Assembly (NCBI RefSeq): GCF_026735165.1
Contig: NZ_JAPQES010000005.1
Location: 48,733-112,732, forward strand
DNA length: 64,000 bases
Source: Clostridium ganghwense
GTDB taxonomy: Bacteria > Bacillota > Clostridia > Clostridiales > Clostridiaceae
Direction of reading: 5' to 3'
In this document: piece by piece, positions 37,296 to 45,432 of the stretch
Numbering within the stretch: the first letter of the stretch is position 1
Layout: each line of letters opens with the position of its first letter
Made by a program: the position numbers and the translations under genes
The notes under the pieces: generated by a model
Told to the model about the DNA's origin: nothing
What the model saw: only the letters and a program-made list of their open reading frames with translations
Database searches by the model: none

Positions 37296-38781
37296 TTTTA
37301 TTATTTCCACCATTCCATTTTTTTCTAAAGTCTGTTTGTCTTATATTATCTTTTGGCGAAGTAATTACAGGTCTTTTATTCATTTTCCATAAAGGTACTC
37401 TTACAAGAGTATCTTTCATATCATCTTTAAAAAAAGCTAAATATTCCACTCCATAATTTTGCATATAAAACAATTTAATTAAAATAAAAAACCATCCTAT
37501 TGATATCCCAAATATCCCTAAAAAATTTGATAAAATCAGCATAGGGAATCTTATAAATCTTATTGAAATAGACATATCATAATTTGGTATTAAGAAACTG
37601 GAGATAACTGTTATTCCCACTATAAGCAAAGTACTTGGACTTACTATTTTAGATTGAATCGCAGTGTCTCCGATTATAATACCACCAACCACACTTAATG
37701 TTTGAGCTATTTTAGAAGGCAGTCTAAGTCCACCCTCTCTTAAGAATTCAACCATAATTTCCATTGATAATATTTCAAGAAATGGAGTTAATGCAATACC
37801 CGTTCTCGATTGAATAATTGGAGTTATAAATTTAATTGGAATTAATTCAGCATTGAATTTTAATAAAGTAAGATAAATAGATGGAAGGGTTATAACTATA
37901 AATACTGCCAACATTCTTAGAATTCTTATAAATGTTGCTATTATAGTTCTATTATAATAGTCATCAACAGATTGAAAAAAATCGAAGAATGTACTTGGTG
38001 CAAGTAAAACTGATGGACTTCCATCTATAACTATAGCTGCTTTTCCTTCCAAAATTTCAGATACTATTCTATCTGGTCTTTGTGAAGATACATACTGAGG
38101 GAAAATACAGTAAGGCTCATGCTCAATATATTGCTCAAGCATACCTGAAGCAATTATATTATCCACATCTATAGAATTTAATCTTTTCCTTAGCTCGTTT
38201 ATAACATTATCATTAGCTATATCCCCAATATATAAAAGAGATATATCCGTCTGGGTACGTCTGCCTAAAGTTAAAGTTTCAATAATAAGCCTGTCATCTT
38301 TTAATCTTCTTCGTATCATACTTATATTAGTTTCTAGATTTTCAACAAATCCTTCTTTACTGTCTCTAGTGGATGCTTCATCCTCAGGTTCAATAATATT
38401 CCTATACTTGCCACCTATAGTATCTGCTAAAATGTAACCAATGCTTATTTCAGTAAAAACTGCTGTCTTCCCCCTCTTTAAAGCAGCTATAACTTTGTTT
38501 ATATCTTGTTCAATATATATATTGCTTAAGGAAATGTATGTCTCACACAAATAATTATTGATGTCCTCTTTATCATTTAAATTTTCATTTGTATGAAGCA
38601 TTAAAGGTTTTAAAATATCCGTATCTATAATATTCTTATCTGCAATAGCATTTATATATATAATAAATGCCTTAATTGGAATATCTTTGCCAACATTTAT
38701 TTTTTTGATAATTATATTTTCCTGATTACCAAGCAAATTTTTTAAATCTTGTGCTGTTTTTTCTATATCATTCTTACACAA
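37288..38781 (-). CDS. Spore germination protein, GerA type
   Basis: A 497-residue A subunit of a GerA-type germinant receptor. The soluble N-terminal half contains GIRRRL-type and LLYIGDIAND...RLNSIDVDNIIASGMLEQYIE segments. The conserved GKAAIVIDGSPSVLLAPSTFFDFFQSVDDYYNRT (about 248-281) precedes the membrane half with SRTGIALTPFLEILSMEIMVEFLREGGLRLPSKI and four to five helices. The start is TTG at 38781, nine bases after AAGGAGG. It is the first gene of the operon A-B-C-B-C. Expected late in sporulation in the forespore; no sure sigma-G promoter could be read. A perfect hairpin lies in the leader. Confidence 0.92.
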   Translation of the reverse strand: MCKNDIEKTAQDLKNLLGNQENIIIKKINVGKDIPIKAFIIYINAIADKNIIDTDILKPLMLHTNENLNDKEDINNYLCETYISLSNIYIEQDINKVIAALKRGKTAVFTEISIGYILADTIGGKYRNIIEPEDEASTRDSKEGFVENLETNISMIRRRLKDDRLIIETLTLGRRTQTDISLLYIGDIANDNVINELRKRLNSIDVDNIIASGMLEQYIEHEPYCIFPQYVSSQRPDRIVSEILEGKAAIVIDGSPSVLLAPSTFFDFFQSVDDYYNRTIIATFIRILRMLAVFIVITLPSIYLTLLKFNAELIPIKFITPIIQSRTGIALTPFLEILSMEIMVEFLREGGLRLPSKIAQTLSVVGGIIIGDTAIQSKIVSPSTLLIVGITVISSFLIPNYDMSISIRFIRFPMLILSNFLGIFGISIGWFFILIKLFYMQNYGVEYLAFFKDDMKDTLVRVPLWKMNKRPVITSPKDNIRQTDFRKKWNGGNNKNE

Positions 38782-38804
38782 AAATTTTTCCTCCTTCTAA
38801 ATGT

Positions 38805-38831
38805 GTATATTGCATATTTTTTGCAATATAC
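38805..38831. repeat. Perfect inverted repeat in the gerA leader
   Basis: GTATATTGC (38805-38813) is exactly complementary to 38823-38831 with a nine-base spacer, directly upstream of the gerA ribosome binding site. No T tract follows, so it is not an ordinary terminator. It may be an operator or leader hairpin. Confidence 0.65.
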
Positions 38832-38872
38832 TTTGAACATATTCATAATAATAATCACTCTAAAAATTGAAT

Positions 38873-38910
38873 AAGGCAAGCATTAGGTTATTTTAACCAA
38901 TGCTTGCCTT
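38873..38910 (-). terminator. Terminator of the BceRSAB-type operon
   Basis: AAGGCAAGCATT-GGTT pairs with AACC-AATGCTTGCCTT-type complement (one bulged pair) around a short loop, eight bases after the permease stop and upstream of gerA, separating the two operons. Confidence 0.8.
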
Positions 38911-38918
38911 GTATAAAT

Positions 38919-40829
38919 TTATATTATATGCGTTTTATTCTTAGCTAAAAAATTAATGTTCTTAAATCTCCAAATAAAAAAGTATAGTAAATTTATTATA
39001 AAAAATATAATTTGAACTTGTAAAATTGATTTTAAAATAGGAATCTCGTAAACTATATATAAAATTCTATATGCAAATATAGCATCTATAGTTGCCATTA
39101 TATACGGTACAAAAAGAATTACCATCATTTCTTTAGATATTATTTTTTTTAATTCATTAAAAGTTAATCCTAAACTCATCATATTAGAATACTTATTCTG
39201 TTCTTGTTCAAGTTCTACATAAAATTTGTAGTTCATAAAACTAACAGCAGCTAAATATAATATGGTTCCTATAAAAAATGTAAAGTACATTAATATGCTA
39301 TTAGTTGTCTTTTCCATCCCATATGCATACATTCTAGAAAGAAATAAATTATCTATATTTCTACTTTTGTTTAAAATTTCAGATTCATACTTTATTTTTT
39401 CTGTTATATTCTTTATTTCTTCCCATCTTTCAACTTCATATCCTATAAATATTTTTTTATTATATTTATCATACATTCTATCAAATTCTTTATCTGGTAC
39501 TATAAAAGTATTAAATAACATCCCTTTAAAAGCAATACATCCTTCTACATTACTTTTAATAATAAAATCATCTTCTTGATAAAATTTAATTTTTTGCCCA
39601 ATGTATCTTTTCTCCAATTCAGTCATATCTTCATAATTAGGTACTAATATAGTTTCTTTTTTTTGTAAATTTACTGGTTTTCTTTTTACTATATGAACTA
39701 TATTATTATACTCACTTTGTTTGATTAAGTTAAAGGAATATCGTTCATTTTTTTCAGTTCCTCTCTTAAATATTTGTATAATATGTAATTTACTTTTATT
39801 ATATTTAAGATTATTAGACTTAAGTATATCATCAATAAACTTTTCATCCTCATCATACTTAGAATAATCATTAACAAAATAATTCAAACTAAATGGTGAA
39901 TTTTTAACAGCATCACTCTTTAATATAGATTTCTGTATATAAACAGCTCCTATTGCCGTAAAAGAAACCGCCAAAAGTATAGTTACTATAAAAAGCATAG
40001 ATATATTGTCATACAATCTATACTTCAAACTAGATAAAAATAAAAAATTTATCTTATTTAAATAAATTTTCTTAGCTTTAGAAATTAGATATACTATATA
40101 GTTAATTATATAGTAGAAAAACAAATAATTACCTAATACAAATAACATCAATATTATCAAAAGTCTAGTAGATAAAATATTATTTATATCTGAAGTAAGA
40201 ACTGCAAAATATCCTAATATAATTACTATAGTAGAAATTATAGATTTTATTAAAGAAACTTTTATTTTTGTATTTTCTTCTTTTTTATAATTTATTAAAT
40301 CAATAACATTTTTAAATTTAATAATTCTCCCTATAAATATGGGTACGATATAAAATAATGCCAAATATCTAAATACAGTAATCACTATTACCTTTATTGA
40401 AAAATAAAATTTTAATTCTTCAATTTCTAATATACTAGAAATTATAATCAAGAAAAATTTTGAAAATACAATTCCCAAAATTATTCCTATTACTACAGCT
40501 AAACTACCTATAACCATATTTTCTATGAACAATATTTTCCTTAACTGTTTTTTGTTCATCCCTAATATGAGGAATATTCCAAAATCTTTTTTCTTTGACT
40601 TAATGAACATCCTTAAAAAATATATAATAAAAAATATTGTTATTATATAAATCAGTTCTCTAAAAAATAAAAAAATCCCTTTAGTATAGCTTTCTCCAAG
40701 AAAAGGATAATAATAAATCATAGAAAATATAAAAAATGTAGTTACTGAAAAAATACTACTTAGTATATATCCTATGTATATTCTTAAATTCCTAAATACA
40801 TTATTTACTATTATTTTCTCAAAGGTCAT
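38919..40829 (-). CDS. BceB-type ABC transporter permease
   Basis: A 636-residue permease of the FtsX/BceB type. One helix and a helix group with FGIFLILGMNKKQLRKILFIEN (about 78-100) lead to an array of membrane segments. A large extracellular domain (about 315-515) follows helix eight, and the C-terminal helices end the protein. These transporters detect and shed cell-wall-active peptides such as bacitracin or lantibiotics. Start ATG at 40829 follows AGGAGG and overlaps the ATPase gene by 11 bases. Last gene of the operon of regulator, kinase, ATPase and permease, so it is probably regulated by that two-component system through flux sensing. Confidence 0.9.
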   Translation of the reverse strand: MTFEKIIVNNVFRNLRIYIGYILSSIFSVTTFFIFSMIYYYPFLGESYTKGIFLFFRELIYIITIFFIIYFLRMFIKSKKKDFGIFLILGMNKKQLRKILFIENMVIGSLAVVIGIILGIVFSKFFLIIISSILEIEELKFYFSIKVIVITVFRYLALFYIVPIFIGRIIKFKNVIDLINYKKEENTKIKVSLIKSIISTIVIILGYFAVLTSDINNILSTRLLIILMLFVLGNYLFFYYIINYIVYLISKAKKIYLNKINFLFLSSLKYRLYDNISMLFIVTILLAVSFTAIGAVYIQKSILKSDAVKNSPFSLNYFVNDYSKYDEDEKFIDDILKSNNLKYNKSKLHIIQIFKRGTEKNERYSFNLIKQSEYNNIVHIVKRKPVNLQKKETILVPNYEDMTELEKRYIGQKIKFYQEDDFIIKSNVEGCIAFKGMLFNTFIVPDKEFDRMYDKYNKKIFIGYEVERWEEIKNITEKIKYESEILNKSRNIDNLFLSRMYAYGMEKTTNSILMYFTFFIGTILYLAAVSFMNYKFYVELEQEQNKYSNMMSLGLTFNELKKIISKEMMVILFVPYIMATIDAIFAYRILYIVYEIPILKSILQVQIIFFIINLLYFFIWRFKNINFLAKNKTHII

Positions 40830-41577
40830 AAGTTTTACCTCCTAAGAAAGCAACTACATCTAAAATTCTCTTATGAAAATTATTTTTTTCTTCCCCCTTA
40901 TATATTTCATTATATATTTCTCCATCTCTTAAAAATAAAACCCTATCACAAAAACTTGCTGATAATGGGTTATGTGTAACCATAATTATGGACATATGAA
41001 AATTTTTATTTATTGCTTGAAATAAATTCATTATATTATTTGCTGAATCAGAATCTAATTTTCCTGTTGGCTCATCTGCAAATAACATCAACGGTTCATG
41101 TATTATAGCCCTTGCAATAGCAATTTTTTGCTTCTGTCCTCCTGAAAGTTCATAAATGCTCTTCTTATTAACTATGTCTTCTAAATTTAAAATATCTTTT
41201 ATTCTATTTAACTTATTATCTATTTCATTAGCTTTTAATCCTTTTAACACTAATGGTAATATTATATTTTCTCTAACATTTAAATTGTCTATAAGCCTAA
41301 AATCTTGAAAAACAAATCCTACTTTTTCTCTTCTGATTACAGCTAACTCTTCTTCATTTAAATGCTCCATATCTAAACCATCTATAATTACTTTTCCAGA
41401 AGATGCTTTCATAACAGTAGATGTAACATTCATCAAGGTAGTTTTTCCACTTCCTGAGGGTCCCATTACAGCAGCAAACTCTCCTTTATCCAACACTAAG
41501 TTAATATTCTTTAAAGCTATATGTCCGTGTCCCGAACCAAAAATCTTGTATATCTCTTTTAACTCTAAGACACTCAT
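40819..41577 (-). CDS. BceA-type ABC transporter ATPase
   Basis: A 252-residue ATPase. Walker A is GPSGSGKT (39-46), the signature LSGGQKQKIAIARA is near 142-155, Walker B is LMLFADEP, and the switch His is in VTHNP. It fits the MacB/BceA class that pairs with FtsX-like permeases. The start ATG at 41577 overlaps the stop of the sensor kinase gene (ATGA-type junction). It powers the adjacent permease. Length normal. Confidence 0.93.
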   Translation of the reverse strand: MSVLELKEIYKIFGSGHGHIALKNINLVLDKGEFAAVMGPSGSGKTTLMNVTSTVMKASSGKVIIDGLDMEHLNEEELAVIRREKVGFVFQDFRLIDNLNVRENIILPLVLKGLKANEIDNKLNRIKDILNLEDIVNKKSIYELSGGQKQKIAIARAIIHEPLMLFADEPTGKLDSDSANNIMNLFQAINKNFHMSIIMVTHNPLSASFCDRVLFLRDGEIYNEIYKGEEKNNFHKRILDVVAFLGGKTYDL

Positions 41578-42584
41578 CAGTTCACCTCATTATCTAACTT
41601 AAAATTTTTAACAACAATTTTCACTTTAGTTCCAATCCCTTCTTCTGACTCAATACTTATATCATGATTTAACTTTTTACAAACCTGATTTACTAAATAA
41701 AGCCTCATACCTGTTGATTCTCCAAATTTTCTTCCATTTTCTCCTGTATAAAAAGGCTCAAGAACTCTCTTTAAATCCTTTTTAGGGATTCCTACTCCTT
41801 CATCTGCCACTTCTAAAATCATACTACCATTATTTCTATAAGCATTTACTTGAACATACTTACCTTTATTTAAAGAATATTTAACTGAATTTATCATTAA
41901 TTGTTCTAATATAAACTTAATCCATTTTCTATCAGATTTTATAATCAAACTTTTATCAATATAAACTTTAGGGTAAATTTGATTTTTTATAAAGTATCTT
42001 TTCAATGAATTTATAACTTCGTTAACTACCTCTTTTAAATTTAAATCAGTTACATTAAAATCATGTTCAAACGTATCTAATCTTGCATTATATAATGCTA
42101 CATTTAACCCTCTTTCTAATTTGTCGGCCTCTTCTTTTATTTCTGAAATATATGGTTCATCCTCATTTTCTTGTAAAATTAATTTTATTACCGATAATGG
42201 TGTTTTCATCTGATGTACCCATTGATTTATAAAATTCAAATGCTCATTTTGTTTCCTTATGTAAGAATGTACTTTATACTGATAAAGACCATATAAATCA
42301 TTTACAAATCTATTTAGATTTTTTCCAAATTCTGATGTTCCAAAGCTACCTAATACATTATTAAAATCATCGGGTTTTGTTTTTAAGACAGTATATATCT
42401 TTCTATTATTTAAATACCTTAGTATTAAATAACTTACAAGTAAAAACAAACTTAGAAATATAAAATAAAATGTATTAGCTAAATCACTAAATCCATTAAA
42501 TACAGAGTAAATTGCAAATAAAACAACAAAATTTAGAATATATAAAAAAATTATTCCTATATGCTCCCTTAAAAATAATTTCAT
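41577..42584 (-). CDS. BceS-type intramembrane-sensing histidine kinase
   Basis: A 335-residue sensor kinase. Two N-terminal membrane helices (about 8-30 and 40-62) are joined by a very short loop, the layout of intramembrane-sensing kinases that listen to a Bce transporter. The phosphorylated His is in WVHQMKTPLS (about His134). The N box (NSVKYS), G1 (DEGVGIPKKDL) and a G2-like box with STGMRLYLV complete the ATPase domain. ATG at 42584 is preceded by GGAGG and overlaps the regulator's stop by one base; the in-frame TTG at 42599 coincides with the site. Confidence 0.9.
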   Translation of the reverse strand: MKLFLREHIGIIFLYILNFVVLFAIYSVFNGFSDLANTFYFIFLSLFLLVSYLILRYLNNRKIYTVLKTKPDDFNNVLGSFGTSEFGKNLNRFVNDLYGLYQYKVHSYIRKQNEHLNFINQWVHQMKTPLSVIKLILQENEDEPYISEIKEEADKLERGLNVALYNARLDTFEHDFNVTDLNLKEVVNEVINSLKRYFIKNQIYPKVYIDKSLIIKSDRKWIKFILEQLMINSVKYSLNKGKYVQVNAYRNNGSMILEVADEGVGIPKKDLKRVLEPFYTGENGRKFGESTGMRLYLVNQVCKKLNHDISIESEEGIGTKVKIVVKNFKLDNEVN

Positions 42585-43291
42585 TAAGAATTCCTCCAAG
42601 TAATATTTAATCTATACCCTGAACCTCTAACAGTTTCTACAGCACTTTCTATTCCAAGCTCATTTAATTTTTTTCTAACTCTTGTTATATTAACATTTAA
42701 GGTATTCTCTTCTACAAAACTCTCATCATCCCATAATTTTTCTAGAAGTACTTCTCTTGTTGCCACTTTAGGATATTTTTTTATTATCACTTCTAGTAGT
42801 TCAACTTCTCTTTTACTTAAACCTATTTCTTTATCTTGAAAATGAAGCTCTGAACGTTCTGGATACATTACAAGTCCTTCGATCTGAACAACTCTTTCTG
42901 TATCTATTCCTTTTGAAGCGTATTCTCCATAAACCCTTCTTAACTGCCCTTTTATTTTAGCTAAAACAACTTCATAATAAAACGGTTTTGTTATATAATC
43001 ATCTGCTCCACTTTCTATGGCCATCACTTGATTCATTTCACTATCCCTAGCAGAAATAAATATTATAGGACATATTGATTTTTGTCTTATCTTTGCACAC
43101 CAAAAATACCCATCATATTTAGGTAAATTTACATCAAGTAATACTAAGTCAGGTTTTTCTTCGATAAAAACCTCTAAAACTCTATCAAACTCTTCTACTA
43201 TTAACGTTTGATACTCATATCTTTCAATATACTCCGATAAAAGCTTTGCTATATTTTTATCATCTTCTACTATCATTATTTTATAACTCAT
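42584..43291 (-). CDS. OmpR-family response regulator, BceR-like
   Basis: A 235-residue regulator. The receiver has the acidic pair in VEDD (9-11), the phosphorylated Asp in LVLLDVNLP (Asp53) and Lys in ITKPF. The C-terminal winged helix of the OmpR type includes LSKREVELLEVIIKKYP and TLNVNITRVRKKL...VRGSGYRL. ATG at 43291 follows AAAGGTG; the GTG at 43300 lies within that site. It should activate one or both Bce-type ABC modules in the window on signal from the adjacent kinase. Confidence 0.92.
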   Translation of the reverse strand: MSYKIMIVEDDKNIAKLLSEYIERYEYQTLIVEEFDRVLEVFIEEKPDLVLLDVNLPKYDGYFWCAKIRQKSICPIIFISARDSEMNQVMAIESGADDYITKPFYYEVVLAKIKGQLRRVYGEYASKGIDTERVVQIEGLVMYPERSELHFQDKEIGLSKREVELLEVIIKKYPKVATREVLLEKLWDDESFVEENTLNVNITRVRKKLNELGIESAVETVRGSGYRLNITWRNS

Positions 43292-43332
43292 AACTATCAC
43301 CTTTCTAATAAATAATTATATTTTTCTAGAGT

Positions 43333-43378
43333 AAAAGTATTGTACCTAGTTTATATTATAAACTAGGATACAATACTT
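43333..43378 (-). terminator. Hairpin overlapping the 3' end of the SLT-like gene
   Basis: AAGTATTGTATCCTAGTTTA and its near-perfect complement form a stem of about 20 bases with a minimal loop, followed by TTTTACTC. The last codons and the TAA of the SLT-like gene (43356) are inside the 5' arm. Confidence 0.75.
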
Positions 43379-43886
43379 CATATACCTTCATTCTATTTTT
43401 TATTTTTTCTACAAAATATTTTTTATAGTAATCTTCCCAAAATTTCTTCTTTTCATCTTTTTCTTTATCCCCTTTAACATCTTGCCAATTTACGCCTCCC
43501 CACTTTGTTACAGCTTGTTCTACATCCTTATTTTTATAATTTTGTGCTATAAACCAAGTACCTATTTTTATATTAGTATCTGGGTCAGCTAAATTTTCAG
43601 GTTTAAAATCTGTAAAACCCATTTCTTTTGCTATCACTTCTGCTGATTTATCCTGTAAGTTCATAGGACCACATTTTTCTCCTTTTTTATATTCTTTCGA
43701 ATCAAAATTGCTTGAAATCTGAATAATAGCTGCTATTAACTCTGGCTCTACCTTATACTCTTGAGCATATTTTTTGATTTCAGTTTCATATTTCAAAGGA
43801 AATACCAATGTCCTAACAATCAAAATTCCACCTATAATTACTGCTAATACGGTTCCAAAAACAATTCCTAATTTCTTCATTTTCAT
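43356..43886 (-). CDS. Lytic transglycosylase-like (SLT) protein lacking catalytic Glu
   Basis: A 176-residue protein with an N-terminal membrane anchor (about 5-28) and an SLT/lysozyme-like domain. The helix YKVEPELIAAIIQISSNFDSKEY (44-66) aligns with the usual IAAVIKVESxF, but the catalytic Glu of the ES pair is Ser58. The usual GLMQIMP is GPMNLQD, and the later NIKIGTWFIAQNY and AVTKWGG segments are conserved. It is therefore likely a wall-binding or inactive relative rather than a working transglycosylase. Start ATG at 43886 follows AGGAGG. It is upstream of the Bce-type regulator in the same direction but ends in its own terminator. Envelope role presumed. Confidence 0.75.
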   Translation of the reverse strand: MKMKKLGIVFGTVLAVIIGGILIVRTLVFPLKYETEIKKYAQEYKVEPELIAAIIQISSNFDSKEYKKGEKCGPMNLQDKSAEVIAKEMGFTDFKPENLADPDTNIKIGTWFIAQNYKNKDVEQAVTKWGGVNWQDVKGDKEKDEKKKFWEDYYKKYFVEKIKNRMKVYEVLYPSL

Positions 43887-44045
43887 ACTCCTCCTAATTT
43901 TATTCCTTATATACCCTTTTATCTTCTGTCAAACTCGACCTACAATTATATTTTAAAACTTATTAGTATTTTCAACTATCGATTTATATTTCAGTTTCAT
44001 TACATCCTTGTAAGGTTTTAGAAGTACTCCAAATCAGTGCATAAT

Positions 44046-44090
44046 AAAATCCTCTTTAGCAATTTATATCATATTCGCTAAAGAGGATTT
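44046..44090 (-). terminator. Terminator of the AlaX-like gene
   Basis: AAATCCTCTTTAGC pairs perfectly with its complement around a 17-base loop, giving AGGATTT tails; it lies 43 bases after the stop of the AlaX-like gene. Confidence 0.7.
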
Positions 44091-44132
44091 CTAAATTTGT
44101 TATTTCAATTGATTGTATCTAATCCTAAGTTA

Positions 44133-45308
44133 TTATTTTGTATTTCGGACCATTTCACATAAAAACAAGTAAAATTTATCTAAGTCCTCTATATTGTTGA
44201 AAGAACCTTGAGCTTTTTCATTTCTTCCTCCACCTTTACCATTAAATTTGTTAATATGTTCTTTAAAAATATTTCCGCAACTTAATTCAATATCAGTATT
44301 ATTAACAAACAATATATTCTTATCTTTTAATGAAGTTAATATAAATATATAAGGCTTTTTACTTAAAGCTTCTCCAATACATTTAACCTCCTCGAAACTC
44401 TTATTCTCATAACTTTTAAAGATAAAGCTTTCGTTTGAATCCTCTATTAATTTTAAAGCTTCTTCTTCAGCTAATTTAGTCTTTAAATCATTTAATTGTC
44501 TTTTTAAATCAAGTATTTCTTCTGATTGCTTATTTACATTTTTAATTAAACATTTTTCATCTGTAGAAAATTGTCTGCTTAAAGTACTTATTATGTCATG
44601 CTTAACTTTAAAGTCTTCATATGCTCTCTTACCACATTTTATGTATATTCTACTCATTCCTTTATACTTTTCTACTTTAAGTATTTTTATAAGACCTATC
44701 TCTCCAGTTCTTAACACATGAGTTCCGCAACAAGGACAACAATCCATATCTTTTGCTTCTACTATTCTTATATCTCCTTCTACATCTATCTTCTTTCTAG
44801 AAGGGGTTTTATTCAAGTTTTCTTTGTCTACTATATAAGTTGTAAAAGGCTCATTCATATATATATACCTATTTACTTCTCCTTCTATTTCATGTACCAT
44901 ATTATCAGTAAAAGGATAAATATCTATATCTAGAGTTACATAATCTTCTCCTAAATGAAATCCTTTATTATTTCCTTCATATAACCTATATATAGCTCCT
45001 GATATAAGGTGCTCTCCAGAATGCTGCTGCATAAAATCAAATCTTCTTTCAAACTCTACACTACACATTGCTTTTCCACACTTAAGTTCTTTTTCTACTT
45101 GATGATATATTATATTATCTTTTTCGTAAACATATATAACCTTAACTCCATTTATACTTCCAGTATCTGAAGGCTGTCCTCCTCCTTCTGGATAAAAAGG
45201 TGTTTTATCTAACACCACAAATATCTTTTCCTCTTCTTTTATTACATCAACTATTTCTGCTTCACATTCCTTTAAATAAGAATCTAAATAATAAAGCTTT
45301 TCCGTCAT
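44133..45308 (-). CDS. Alanyl-tRNA editing protein, AlaX type with DHHA1 tail
   Basis: A 391-residue free-standing editing domain. The TGS-like first part has GGGQPSDTG (42-50). The zinc/editing site is made by HSGEH (96-100) and the CCPCCGTH segment (190-197). A coiled coil at about 250-285 precedes a C-terminal DHHA1-type domain with GKGGGRNEKAQGSF. It hydrolyses mischarged tRNA-Ala (Ser- or Gly-tRNA-Ala) in the cytosol. Start ATG at 45308 follows AAAGGAG. Single gene with its own terminator. Confidence 0.9.
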   Translation of the reverse strand: MTEKLYYLDSYLKECEAEIVDVIKEEEKIFVVLDKTPFYPEGGGQPSDTGSINGVKVIYVYEKDNIIYHQVEKELKCGKAMCSVEFERRFDFMQQHSGEHLISGAIYRLYEGNNKGFHLGEDYVTLDIDIYPFTDNMVHEIEGEVNRYIYMNEPFTTYIVDKENLNKTPSRKKIDVEGDIRIVEAKDMDCCPCCGTHVLRTGEIGLIKILKVEKYKGMSRIYIKCGKRAYEDFKVKHDIISTLSRQFSTDEKCLIKNVNKQSEEILDLKRQLNDLKTKLAEEEALKLIEDSNESFIFKSYENKSFEEVKCIGEALSKKPYIFILTSLKDKNILFVNNTDIELSCGNIFKEHINKFNGKGGGRNEKAQGSFNNIEDLDKFYLFLCEMVRNTK

Positions 45309-45432
45309 ATCTAATAACTCCTTTCAATCATCTTATGAGCCTAATTATACCATTTTGCTCATATTATCAAAAGTAGCTTAAACCTTAGTCTTTCTCAACA
45401 TCTTTATCATTCTAAATTAATTTGTGTATAAC

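Noticed and set aside
38800..38872. A sigma-G-like promoter upstream of gerA
   Set aside because: GAATA and an A-rich -10 can be fitted at 17 bases, but such matches are frequent in this base composition.
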